Shown here in pieces: positions 38,441-46,909 of a DNA stretch of 64,000 nt (position 1 is its first letter; each line of letters begins with the position of its first letter). Source of the DNA: Candidatus Rifleibacteriota bacterium (GTDB lineage: Bacteria; Riflebacteria; Ozemobacteria; Ozemobacterales; Ozemobacteraceae). Below the pieces are notes generated by a model, which did no database searches, was not told the origin of the DNA, and saw only the letters and a program-made list of their open reading frames with translations. The stretch covers positions 1-64,000 of the forward strand of contig JAKQQP010000177.1 in NCBI GenBank assembly GCA_029564115.1, written 5' to 3'. Made by a program: the position numbers and the translations under genes.

Positions 38441-39636
38441 TGGAATACCTGTCGATTGCCGCCGATCTGCTGAAGTGGCTGCTGCTGATTTCTTCGCTGG
38501 CAGCAGCCGTAGTTATGGCAATAGCAATATTTCACCCTGTAAGATTCAGAGTCAAATTGCGGGCCTCGATATTGGGTCAGCGTGCTGAAATATGGGGCAG
38601 CTATCTTTTTGGCATTCTCAATCTGGGGGTTATCGCAACCCCAAACGTTCAAGACGTCACCATAAAAATATTTTTCTGGAAAAAGCTGCTGCAGCGAACA
38701 AGGCGGAGTTCGACGACCTTTTCTCCTGAAAAGCCAGAGCAGCAAGTCCCGCAAACTCCCGGCAAAAAAAACGAAGCGGCGCCCACCACTGCCACAACTG
38801 TCGATCAAGAAACAGCGACAGCTTCCCGGCAGGATAAAACAGCCACAGAGACAGTCTCTGTCGAAAAAGAAACGGATGAAGTCCAGATAGAAACTGTTCC
38901 GCCGGCAAAACCGCCGCTCGAATCCAAGCCATCCTCTGAACCATCACCGGCAAAAGCCGAAGAACCGGTTATTGATAAAGTTCAGCCCGCCGAAATAAAA
39001 CCGGTTCAAACAAAACCGTCTGAAGCATATATCGAGCCTGACGGTGCTGCCATGACTCCTCCTGCAGCTGAGCCGCCGCAAGCGGCACCGGTTGACACAG
39101 TCCCCCTTGAACCGCTGTACAAAACCGATGAAAAACCGAAGGCAAAACCCACAGCCACAGAAACAGCGTCTGAAAGTCAAAAAGAGCCGGTCGATAACTG
39201 GAGAAGCATGGCCAGAAAGTTCAGACGCGACTTCAGCAGGCGTTATCGCCAGCTTAAAAACTACCTCAAACTTTTTGGGCAGAAGTGGCAGATTCTTTCG
39301 CCAGTATTGAAAAGATTCTGGGCACGCGGAAAACAAGGTTTCAGACTGCATGAGCCGACATTGAAGCTGCGCTACGCGTTGCATGAGCCCTACATAACCG
39401 GCATGTTTCACGGCAGCATGTCGATTTTAGCAGGGCTCGCCAACCGCTTTGGCTTGAACTTCATCCCGGTGCCATCTTTCAATGAGCCAGGCGTTTACGC
39501 CAGAGGTCAGGTGACGGCAATCATCAGACCCTGGAAATTCATGGCGGCACTGCTCGGCCTGGCTTTTGAAAAGGATTTGTATAAAGAAGCATGGGCAGCC
39601 TTCAAATGGTACCGCCTTAAACGGCAGCAGACATGA
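38437..39636 (+). CDS. DUF2953-like membrane protein with long Pro/Ala/Glu linker
   Basis: The 399-residue protein has an N-terminal membrane helix (about 10-32) followed by FHPVRFRVKLRASILGQ. It ends in a domain with LRYALHEPYITGMFHGSMSIL and IRPWKFMAALLGLAF, the general pattern of DUF2953. About 150 residues of low-complexity Pro/Ala/Lys/Glu/Thr separate the two parts. In Bacillus the DUF2953 gene ytfI precedes ytfJ, and here too a YtfJ homologue is the next gene. That synteny supports the call. Confidence 0.68.
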   Translation: MMEYLSIAADLLKWLLLISSLAAAVVMAIAIFHPVRFRVKLRASILGQRAEIWGSYLFGILNLGVIATPNVQDVTIKIFFWKKLLQRTRRSSTTFSPEKPEQQVPQTPGKKNEAAPTTATTVDQETATASRQDKTATETVSVEKETDEVQIETVPPAKPPLESKPSSEPSPAKAEEPVIDKVQPAEIKPVQTKPSEAYIEPDGAAMTPPAAEPPQAAPVDTVPLEPLYKTDEKPKAKPTATETASESQKEPVDNWRSMARKFRRDFSRRYRQLKNYLKLFGQKWQILSPVLKRFWARGKQGFRLHEPTLKLRYALHEPYITGMFHGSMSILAGLANRFGLNFIPVPSFNEPGVYARGQVTAIIRPWKFMAALLGLAFEKDLYKEAWAAFKWYRLKRQQT

Positions 39637-39703
39637 AAATTTTGTTTTTTTCGCCCGAGGTTTCTGGTAAGATGGTGACGAAATTCAGGAGGTGCCAACA
39701 CCA

Positions 39704-40093
39704 ATGGCTATTGATGCATTGATTAAAACTGTTCTGTCAGAACTCAAAGTCGCGATTAACTCAAAGACGGTTATTGGTGAGCCAACTACCTTCAAAAACT
39801 GGACTGTTATACCCGTGACCAGAGTTTCGTTCGGCTTCGGTGCCGGCGGTGGCCAGGGTAAAAACGATGCAGCTGGCTTTGGCGGCGGCTCAGGCGGCGG
39901 TGCAACGATCGAACCGGTTGCTTTCATCGCTATCAGCGAAAAAGAAGTGAAGCTCATCTCACTTAAAGAAAAAGAAACCATCTGGGAAAAAATTCTGAAG
40001 CCCGAAGTTGGCGAAAAGATCTACAACAAACTGATGGGCATCGCAGAAAACCAGGATCCGGCCCAATCGCCTGTCGAAAGCGAAAAAAACTGA
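39704..40093 (+). CDS. ytfJ: GerW/YtfJ family protein
   Basis: The 129-residue protein has the family core VIGEPTTFKNWTVIPVTRVSFGFGAGG, a Gly-rich stretch (GFGGGSGGGATIEP), and PVAFIAISEKEVKLISL. The family was named for a Bacillus spore germination/sporulation protein but also occurs in non-sporulating diderms, where its role is unknown. The start at 39704 has AGGAGGT 10 bp upstream; a GTG at 39692 is an alternative. It follows the DUF2953-like gene. Confidence 0.9.
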   Translation: MAIDALIKTVLSELKVAINSKTVIGEPTTFKNWTVIPVTRVSFGFGAGGGQGKNDAAGFGGGSGGGATIEPVAFIAISEKEVKLISLKEKETIWEKILKPEVGEKIYNKLMGIAENQDPAQSPVESEKN

Positions 40094-40149
40094 TTCCGAC
40101 ATTTAACATTTAGCCTTGTTTAACTGAATCGATTTCTCTCAGAGAGGGA

Positions 40150-41376
40150 GTGGTTGTTATTATCGAGATACTCAAGCAGATTCCGCTGTTCCAGGGCCTT
40201 GAAGAAAGTGATCTTAAAAAGATCTCCGAGGTGGTGAAAGAGCGCACATTAACCGCTGGAAGCATACTCTTCAGGGAGGGCGACCAGGGCGATGCCTTTT
40301 ACCTGCTCAAAGAAGGCACCGTTGAGGTTTATAAAAACGATAACGGTTCCGACAAACTCGTCAATCGCATCGTTCACACAGACGAGAGTAACTTCTTCGG
40401 CGAAATGGCACTGATAGAAGGTGTTACCCGCAATGCCACGATAAAAATTGCAACCGAATGTAAAGTACTCGAAATTGATAAAATCAACTTCGAAATGCTT
40501 CTGCGCCTCAATTCATTCATCGCCCTGCGCATCATGACGGCACTTAGCCGTCGCCTGCGCCGTGAAGCCGCCCCGGCAAAAGCCGAAGAAAAATGTGGGC
40601 GAGTCATCACTTTCTTTGCCCCCAAGGGCGGTGCCGGCAAAAGTGTTATTGCGGCCAATACCGTTGCCGGGCTGGCAAAGCTGGCACAAAAGTCCGTTCT
40701 GCTGATCGACCTGGACCTGCAGTTCGGCGATCTGGCCTTCATGCTCGGCCTGAAAGTCAGAAAAACCATCGCTGACATAGTCGAAGCCGACCCGAACAGT
40801 CCCGAAGATCTCAAAAAGTTTCTGATCGACCACAAACTCGGTTTTCACCTGCTTCCGGCGCCACTGAAACCCGAACAGTCAGAGATGGTCAGCTCGACTC
40901 ACCTGCGCAAGATAGTTAAGCTTGCTCAGAAAGTCTTTGATTACATAATTATCGATACCCACTCGCTCTTCCAGGATCTGACAATAAACGCTCTCGACAT
41001 TTCTGACCTGATCTGCCTGGTGATGGCCCCTGAAATGAACCACATCAAGAGCATGCATGTCTGCCTGAAGGTCATCGAAACCCTGAAATACCCGTCTGAA
41101 AAAATCAGACTCATTCTCAGCCGCGAAGACTGCAGTTACGCTCGACCGCGTGCCGATATCGAAACGGCTCTGAAGCGCAAATTCGACTTTTCGCTTCACG
41201 ACGACTGGAAAAGCGCTGCCGAAATGATCAACGATCAGAAAACCGTTTTCGACACCGACATGGAAACTGTCTACAAAACAGATCTGATCAATATGATCGC
41301 GGGCCTGACCGGCGAAAAAATCGAAACAGCAGCCAAAAGCGGCCTGCTTGGGTCGATAAAAAAGCTCTTCGGTTGA
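40150..41376 (+). CDS. Cyclic nucleotide-binding domain fused to a CpaE/MinD-like P-loop ATPase
   Basis: The 408-residue protein has a CRP-type cNMP-binding domain at about 8-125. Its phosphate-binding cassette FFGEMALIEGVTRNATI is at 82-98, with Arg94. A MinD/ParA-superfamily ATPase follows, with deviant Walker A KGGAGKS at 159-165, LLIDLDLQFGDLAFMLGL and IIIDTHSLFQDLT, which resembles CpaE. CpaE-like proteins localise type IV/Tad pilus machinery. Fusion to a ligand sensor suggests control by a nucleotide second messenger. Start is a GTG at 40150 adjacent to AGAGAGGG, so the exact start is uncertain. Confidence 0.87.
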   Translation: MVVIIEILKQIPLFQGLEESDLKKISEVVKERTLTAGSILFREGDQGDAFYLLKEGTVEVYKNDNGSDKLVNRIVHTDESNFFGEMALIEGVTRNATIKIATECKVLEIDKINFEMLLRLNSFIALRIMTALSRRLRREAAPAKAEEKCGRVITFFAPKGGAGKSVIAANTVAGLAKLAQKSVLLIDLDLQFGDLAFMLGLKVRKTIADIVEADPNSPEDLKKFLIDHKLGFHLLPAPLKPEQSEMVSSTHLRKIVKLAQKVFDYIIIDTHSLFQDLTINALDISDLICLVMAPEMNHIKSMHVCLKVIETLKYPSEKIRLILSREDCSYARPRADIETALKRKFDFSLHDDWKSAAEMINDQKTVFDTDMETVYKTDLINMIAGLTGEKIETAAKSGLLGSIKKLFG

Positions 41377-41391
41377 GCAATTGGCCGAAAG

Positions 41392-41904
41392 TCAGCCGTT
41401 CTGGCGCTTTGTCTCCCAGACCATGTGGGGCAGCTGAGGCAAAAGAAGTCTTTCAGCTGCCAGTTTTACCGCTTTGCTGCTTCCGGGCAGACATACCAGC
41501 ATTTTACCACAGGCCAGCCCGGCAGTTGCGCGACTGAGCATTGCTGCTGCCCCTATCTGCTGGTATGAAATCAACCTGAACAGTTCACCAAAACCCTCGA
41601 GCTCTTTTGTAAAAAAACCGCGAGCAATTTCGACCGTACCATCGCGGGCAGTCAGGCCGGTGCCGCCGTTGGTTATCACGGCATCGAGTTCCGGATCTGC
41701 CAACCAGCCAGCCAAGGCACTGCGCATCAGTTCGGGCTCCTCACGAACCACTCGATAATGCATGATCTTATGGCCGCCACCGCTCATAATATCCTTTAAA
41801 ATACCGCCAGACCGGTCTTCTGCCTCTGAACGAGTGTCCGAAAAAGTCATGATCCCAAGCTTCAAGCTGGCTGCCGCCATTTTTTCGTGTTCATGATGTC
41901 CCAT
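41392..41904 (-). CDS. moaB: Molybdenum cofactor biosynthesis protein MoaB/MogA family
   Basis: The 170-residue protein (ATG 41904, AAGGGAG upstream; an earlier ATG lacks a site) has LGIMTFSDTRS, the loop TNGGTGLTARDGT, and LPGSSKAVKLAAERLLLPQLPH. These are typical of molybdopterin adenylyltransferase-fold proteins. It would adenylate molybdopterin before metal insertion. No other cofactor or molybdoenzyme gene is in the window. It is the last gene of the kinase-coaE operon. Confidence 0.92.
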   Translation of the reverse strand: MGHHEHEKMAAASLKLGIMTFSDTRSEAEDRSGGILKDIMSGGGHKIMHYRVVREEPELMRSALAGWLADPELDAVITNGGTGLTARDGTVEIARGFFTKELEGFGELFRLISYQQIGAAAMLSRATAGLACGKMLVCLPGSSKAVKLAAERLLLPQLPHMVWETKRQNG

Positions 41905-41926
41905 GCAAAGCTCCCTTATTTTCAAG

Positions 41927-42697
41927 TCAGCGATTGCGCTGCAGCTCGATCGGCGGGCTCACTGAACGGGCAATCTCGACGAGCTCTTCATCTTCGAGAA
42001 GAATGAAATCCAGCTGGTCATGCTCTTCTAGAAAGCGCTCAACCCCTTCGACAATAAGCATCGAGAGGCGATCGACTTCTGAACGACCGATTTTATCAGC
42101 CGGCACAACACCGATGGTTAAACAGGCTGCATTGTCATCAGCGCGACTCGTATCGAAGACATAAACCGCTGAGACTTCGTGCAAAGGCGAAAAAACCGCA
42201 GACAGGTATTCAATAAATTCAGCCGGAAGCTCTGGCTCTGGAGTCGAAAAAACCATCTGCTCACCGTCTGCAATTTCTATTTCTTCAAAGTGAGACGAGA
42301 CGCCGGCTTCGAGATAGTTACGCACCTGCGTCAACAATTTTGCCGTCTCGGGCGCAGAAATTTCCACAGACAGACCGCCTTTGGCGTGCAACACAATCGA
42401 CCCGCTCCTGACGAACATTTCGCTCAACCAGGCGATCGAGCCGTGACAATGACCTGTTTGAGAAGGGTTCATCTCATTAAAAGCTTCAAAAGAAGCGAAG
42501 AAATTAACTTTCCCATCATGCCCTTCGCAAAGCCCCGTAATGGCTGTCTCTCTTATGAGTTCAGCAAAGCAGCAATGCGGAACAGCGCCAAAACCGACAT
42601 ATTCGCCGATACGGTTTTCAAGGCTTCTGTTGCAGAAATCACATTCTGACCTGTGGGTGCATTCGGGGGCAGAGATACCATTTAAACCCTGTTTCAC
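41927..42697 (-). CDS. Cys-rich N-terminus with SseB-like C-terminal domain, unknown
   Basis: The 256-residue protein has many Cys/His in the first 60 residues (CTHRSECDFCNRSLEN, PHCCFAEL, GLCEGH), which suggests a zinc or iron-sulfur site. The last 90 residues (VSAVYVFDTSRADDNAACLTI onwards) look like the SseB C-terminal domain. No enzymatic motif was recognised. Its start overlaps the coaE stop by 4 bases and it precedes moaB by 22 bp. Confidence 0.6.
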   Translation of the reverse strand: MKQGLNGISAPECTHRSECDFCNRSLENRIGEYVGFGAVPHCCFAELIRETAITGLCEGHDGKVNFFASFEAFNEMNPSQTGHCHGSIAWLSEMFVRSGSIVLHAKGGLSVEISAPETAKLLTQVRNYLEAGVSSHFEEIEIADGEQMVFSTPEPELPAEFIEYLSAVFSPLHEVSAVYVFDTSRADDNAACLTIGVVPADKIGRSEVDRLSMLIVEGVERFLEEHDQLDFILLEDEELVEIARSVSPPIELQRNR

Positions 42698-43296
42698 GCG
42701 ACGGTGTCTCCTTTCAGCAGACTGGCGGCAATCCGGTCGGCAACAAGTGCCAGATCGGTCTCGTCACCATCATTGTTCACCAGAATAATTCCTTCGGTGG
42801 CGGGCAGCGCATCCTGAGCAAAAAGCCGCTCCCTGGCACTCTCCTCACTCCAGTTTCTGTAGTCCACAAGACGCTGCAGACGGTTTTCCGGGTCGGCCTG
42901 CACATAAATAAGCCTGTTGCAGAGAGCATCGAGATGCATGGAAAAAAGCAACGCAGCGTTGACAATTATCGACTTGCTGCCGCCTCGCCTGGCTGAATCG
43001 ACATGCCCGGCAACCATAAGCTTCATTGCAGGATGCATTATCGCATTCAGCTTCTTTACGGTGGCATCGTTCACGAATGCCCGGCGGCCAAGATCTTTTC
43101 GACTGATTTGCCCGGATTCATCGAGAATTTCAACGCCGAAAGCGGCAACCAGAGCATTTTTCACCTCGAGCCGGTGCAACAGCTCATGCCCGATTGCATC
43201 AACTTCAAGATTTTCACCAAGACCTCGAGCCGAGAGCATATTGGCAAAGGTTGATTTGCCTGCGCCAGTCTGCCCGGAAATTCCGATTATCAACAT
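42694..43296 (-). CDS. coaE: Dephospho-CoA kinase
   Basis: The ATG at 43296, 1 bp after the histidine kinase stop, gives 200 residues, the usual CoaE length. Walker A is GQTGAGKS at 8-15. LEVDAIGHELL and a lid-type NRLQRLVDYRNWSEESARER follow. The CoaE-typical DAD is changed to DAIGH. It makes coenzyme A from dephospho-CoA. The long upstream frame extension is antisense/overlap artefact. Confidence 0.9.
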   Translation of the reverse strand: MLIIGISGQTGAGKSTFANMLSARGLGENLEVDAIGHELLHRLEVKNALVAAFGVEILDESGQISRKDLGRRAFVNDATVKKLNAIMHPAMKLMVAGHVDSARRGGSKSIIVNAALLFSMHLDALCNRLIYVQADPENRLQRLVDYRNWSEESARERLFAQDALPATEGIILVNNDGDETDLALVADRIAASLLKGDTVA

Positions 43297-43297
43297 C

Positions 43298-45280
43298 TTA
43301 GCCGCTCTTTCTCGGCAGATAAACCGTAAAGGTCGAACCCTCGCCCTGAGAACTCTGCACTTCGATTCTACCACCGTGTTCTTCGACAATACGCTGCGCC
43401 ATCGAAAGACCGAGACCGGTGCCATCTTCTTTGGTGGTCATAAAAGGGTTGAAAATATCGGGCAGACGCTCTGCCGGAATACCGACCCCGGTATCTTCGA
43501 AGGCGATCATCACCTGGTCGTCGCGGCTGTCGACATTTACCGTAAGCCTGCCACCGCGAGACAATGCATGAATGGCATTGGTCATGATATTTATAAACAC
43601 CTGTTTAAGCTGGTCCGGGTCACCGATAATACCGGGGCAGTCTTTCAGAACGTGCATTTCAAAGCTCACTCCCTGTTTGTTCAGCTGATTTTTCACCAGC
43701 TGAAAACAGGCCTCGACAACGCTGGCCGGCGCCACTTCAATGGCCTTGGGCTTGCTGGGCTTGGCGAAATCAAGAAGGTTGCCCACAATCGATTCAAGAC
43801 GATCTATTTCTTTTTGTATTATTCCGAGTGGTTCGCGACGATTATCGTCAGCCGAAAATTCACCGGCAAGCAGCTGAACGATCATTTTCATTCCGGTCAG
43901 GGGGTTGCGAATTTCGTGGGCGACCCCGGCAGCCAGAACACCGATGGCAGAGAGTTTGTCGGCACGGCGCAACTGCTCTTCGAGCGCGCTGATCTGAGTG
44001 ACATCTTTTATAAAGAAAGCTGTTCCAAGCATGCTCCCCCCCTCGTTCCTGAAAGGGAAGGCGTTCACTTCGAGCATGCGTATCATGCCGGCAGATTTTA
44101 TTCGAACTTTCTCGTTTTCAAGTGTAATATTCGTTTTCAGGGCATCGACCATGAGATCGTGCAGTCGCCCCGGCAATCTGTCTTTGTCTTCAAAGGGGCT
44201 CCAGCCCTCCGGGAACTGTCTGGCCATTATCAGCTTGATTTCAGGATTTGCATAGGTTATGCGCCCGGCCGGGTCAAAAATGAGAACGCCTGAAGTCATG
44301 CTTTCCAGGATGCGTTCTGTAAAACCTTTTAGATTTATAAGGTCTTTGAACATGTGGTCGATAGAAGCTATCTGAGTAGCGATAATCTGCAGCCCGATAA
44401 TGTCTTCGTCGCGGTAGGCATAAGCTTTGCGGCTGGCGATTACCAGAACTCCGATCAATTTTCCGGAGACCTCTATGGGTAGAATCAGCACGGAATTGTA
44501 ATCCTGAGAGTATGTCAGATATGGTTTAAGCTCTTTGGCAGCCAGGCCGACCGGCCCTTCACCAACCTTTATCAGTCTTGGAAAAGGACCGAGTACGGCT
44601 TCGTCAGCTCTGACTTCAAGGGTTTTGCCGTCAGCCGAAAGAAAGTAAAGCAGGTAGGCATCAAAATTGATGAAGCTGCGGGCAACCTTGCCCAGGGCGT
44701 CATAAATATTGCGAAAGTCGATAAGAGACTCGGCCTGTTGAGAAATTTCGTATAACGCCGACAGGCGCGAATTTTTATGAATCATCTCATTATCGAGCCT
44801 GAAATTTTCGAACAGGGCGCCCATAAAGGGTGTCAAAATTTCGAGAAAACTTCGTTGCTCCTGGGAAAAATCTTCGCAGGCGGCCGGCTTGAACATTACC
44901 AGCAGGGCAACCGGCTTACCGGCGAGCATTATCGGCCAGGCAGACCTGTTCCTTATTGGGTAATTCGGAGATATCTCACACTCTGACGAAGCAGGCAACT
45001 GAGGATTGTCACGCAAGCTGATGAAAATTTTGAAACAATCACGCAAAAATTCGTCGCTGATCTTCGGCTCAGGAAAGGAATCAAGAAAGCTTTTGACAAA
45101 GGGTACCATGACATTGATTTTTTCATGAGGTGTCAGCAGCAGGGCTCCGGCTGACTCGGTCACAGAAACAGCGCTTTCGGTCAAAAAAAGCAGGGCGCGA
45201 TCAGGATTGAGGTGCGAAATTGCCTGAGCAATCTCGCTGAGCAATGAAATGGCTATCACCGGTTTCTGTTCTATTCCCAT
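43298..45280 (-). CDS. GAF-PAS sensor histidine kinase
   Basis: The 660-residue cytoplasmic protein has an N-terminal GAF-like region (about 10-160), a second GAF domain (about 180-310) and a PAS domain (about 320-430). A HisKA domain follows with phospho-acceptor His455 in GVAHEIRNPLTGMK. The HATPase domain has N and G boxes (INIMTNAIHAL, EDTGVGIP, GTGLGLSM). No membrane helix and no partner response regulator are nearby. AGGAG precedes the start. It is first in an operon with coaE, the SseB-like gene and moaB, an unexpected grouping. Confidence 0.92.
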   Translation of the reverse strand: MGIEQKPVIAISLLSEIAQAISHLNPDRALLFLTESAVSVTESAGALLLTPHEKINVMVPFVKSFLDSFPEPKISDEFLRDCFKIFISLRDNPQLPASSECEISPNYPIRNRSAWPIMLAGKPVALLVMFKPAACEDFSQEQRSFLEILTPFMGALFENFRLDNEMIHKNSRLSALYEISQQAESLIDFRNIYDALGKVARSFINFDAYLLYFLSADGKTLEVRADEAVLGPFPRLIKVGEGPVGLAAKELKPYLTYSQDYNSVLILPIEVSGKLIGVLVIASRKAYAYRDEDIIGLQIIATQIASIDHMFKDLINLKGFTERILESMTSGVLIFDPAGRITYANPEIKLIMARQFPEGWSPFEDKDRLPGRLHDLMVDALKTNITLENEKVRIKSAGMIRMLEVNAFPFRNEGGSMLGTAFFIKDVTQISALEEQLRRADKLSAIGVLAAGVAHEIRNPLTGMKMIVQLLAGEFSADDNRREPLGIIQKEIDRLESIVGNLLDFAKPSKPKAIEVAPASVVEACFQLVKNQLNKQGVSFEMHVLKDCPGIIGDPDQLKQVFINIMTNAIHALSRGGRLTVNVDSRDDQVMIAFEDTGVGIPAERLPDIFNPFMTTKEDGTGLGLSMAQRIVEEHGGRIEVQSSQGEGSTFTVYLPRKSG

Positions 45281-45349
45281 TTTCCACTCCTGAGATGAAA
45301 GTTAAACTACCACGAATGACGAGTCCACGCACGAAATTTCCGCCCCCGG

Positions 45350-45378
45350 TTGAAAAGTTTTTGTTTGTGGAGTATCGT
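45350..45378 (+). promoter_or_regulatory. Promoter of pepD
   Basis: TTGAAA at 45350-45355 and TATCGT at 45373-45378 are 17 bp apart, 32 bp before the ATG at 45410. Confidence 0.5.
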
Positions 45379-45409
45379 TTTTTTAAATGAAAAAGCAAGG
45401 AGAGTAGTA

Positions 45410-46903
45410 ATGGGAAAGGATTCGACCAAAGGAAAAAAAGGTTCCGCAAAGAACCCGGGGGCAGACGCTCTGACCCAATCAATCCTGGACAACTTTGCGG
45501 CCATCAGCGCCATTCCGAGGAAGTCAGGCAATGAAGCCGCTATCAGAGAGTTTCTGCGTAAATGGGCCGAAGAAAAAAAATTCAGTTGTGTCATAGATCA
45601 GGTAGGAAACCTGATCATAAGCGTCCCGGCCAGCAAAGGCATGGAAACCCGCCAGGGAATAGTTCTTCAGGGGCACCTGGACATGGTCTGCGAAAAAACT
45701 CCCGCCTCCAACCACGATTTTTTCCATGATCCGATCAGACTTGTGCATGACGGCGACTGGCTCAAGGCCGACCATACAACTCTTGGTGCCGACAATGGCA
45801 TAGCGATCGCCATGGCCATGTCACTCATGACCGACGCTTCAATAAAACACCCTGCCGTGGAACTGCTTTTCACCGTTGAGGAAGAAACCGGCCTGACTGG
45901 CGCCAAAGGTCTTGCAGCCGGGGCACTCAAGGGCAAATACCTCATCAATATCGATTCTGAAAATGACAACATTTTTACCGTTGGCTGTGCTGGCGGTAAA
46001 GACACGCATATTGAGCTCGACCTTGAGTATGAAGAAGTTCCCAATGATTATACTGCCATGCACCTCACCGTCGGCGGGTGTACGGGCGGGCACTCGGGCG
46101 AAAACATCATCGATGAGCGTGCCAATGCCATTCGAGTGCTCACCAGGGTTCTGCACAACATCAGGGCTCATACCGATGTCAGACTGATCGGCATTCTTGG
46201 TGGCACAGCCCACAATGCTATCCCGCGCGATGCTGAAGCGACTTTTTTCGTGCCGGTCAGCGATGCAGACAAGATCTCAGAAATTGTCGGCAGCAATCAT
46301 GAGATAATCAGCTCTGAATTTGCACTCACCGACCCTGGCCTGAAAATCAGCCTCAAGCATCTGCATCAGACCCCGGATCGCCGGGCAATGCTCAGCTACG
46401 TCAGTCTGCGGGTCATGGATCTCATCATTGCCATTCCGCACGGTGTCGCCGCCAGATCGAGCGAGATGCCTCATCTGGTCGAGACTTCATCGAACCTTGC
46501 CAAAGTCTGGATAGATGAAGGCATACTCTATATACTGACGAGCCAGCGCAGCTCGGTAATGAGTCGCCGTGATGCCATTACCTACCGAATAGAAGCGGTT
46601 GCCAGACTTGCGAATGCCCGTGCCACCAGCGGCAACGGTTATCCATCATGGCGGCCCGACTTCAAATCTGAGTTACTGAAAAAATGCCGGCAGATATATG
46701 TAGATCTTTTCGCTGAAGAGCCACGTGTCGAAGCCATTCATGCCGGGCTTGAATGCGGCCTGATCGGCAATCTGCACCCTGGCATGCAGATGATTTCACT
46801 GGGGCCGACTATCAGAAACCCCCATTCTCCTGAAGAAAAAATGTATCTGCCATCTCTACCCAAAGTATACAAGCTTCTCAGCAAAATTCTGGCGGAGCTT
46901 TAA
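45410..46903 (+). CDS. pepD: Aminoacyl-histidine dipeptidase (peptidase D family, M20)
   Basis: The 497-residue protein (ATG 45410 with AAGGAGAG upstream) has the M20 zinc-site motifs: VLQGHLDMVCEK (first ligand and catalytic Asp), TTLGADNGIAIAMAM, EEETGLTGA (catalytic Glu) and a late metal His. Length matches PepD. It cleaves Xaa-His and other dipeptides in the cytoplasm. It fits peptide fermentation together with ilvE and iorAB. It is followed 6 bp later by the nucleotidase gene. Confidence 0.94.
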   Translation: MGKDSTKGKKGSAKNPGADALTQSILDNFAAISAIPRKSGNEAAIREFLRKWAEEKKFSCVIDQVGNLIISVPASKGMETRQGIVLQGHLDMVCEKTPASNHDFFHDPIRLVHDGDWLKADHTTLGADNGIAIAMAMSLMTDASIKHPAVELLFTVEEETGLTGAKGLAAGALKGKYLINIDSENDNIFTVGCAGGKDTHIELDLEYEEVPNDYTAMHLTVGGCTGGHSGENIIDERANAIRVLTRVLHNIRAHTDVRLIGILGGTAHNAIPRDAEATFFVPVSDADKISEIVGSNHEIISSEFALTDPGLKISLKHLHQTPDRRAMLSYVSLRVMDLIIAIPHGVAARSSEMPHLVETSSNLAKVWIDEGILYILTSQRSSVMSRRDAITYRIEAVARLANARATSGNGYPSWRPDFKSELLKKCRQIYVDLFAEEPRVEAIHAGLECGLIGNLHPGMQMISLGPTIRNPHSPEEKMYLPSLPKVYKLLSKILAEL

Positions 46904-46909
46904 ACAATC

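Noticed and set aside
43297..43425. N-terminal extension of coaE
   Set aside because: The P-loop begins 8 residues after the ATG at 43296, and the extension lies inside the kinase gene.
42917..44293. Long plus-strand open frame (458 codons)
   Set aside because: Antisense to coaE and the histidine kinase, both of which have full motif sets.
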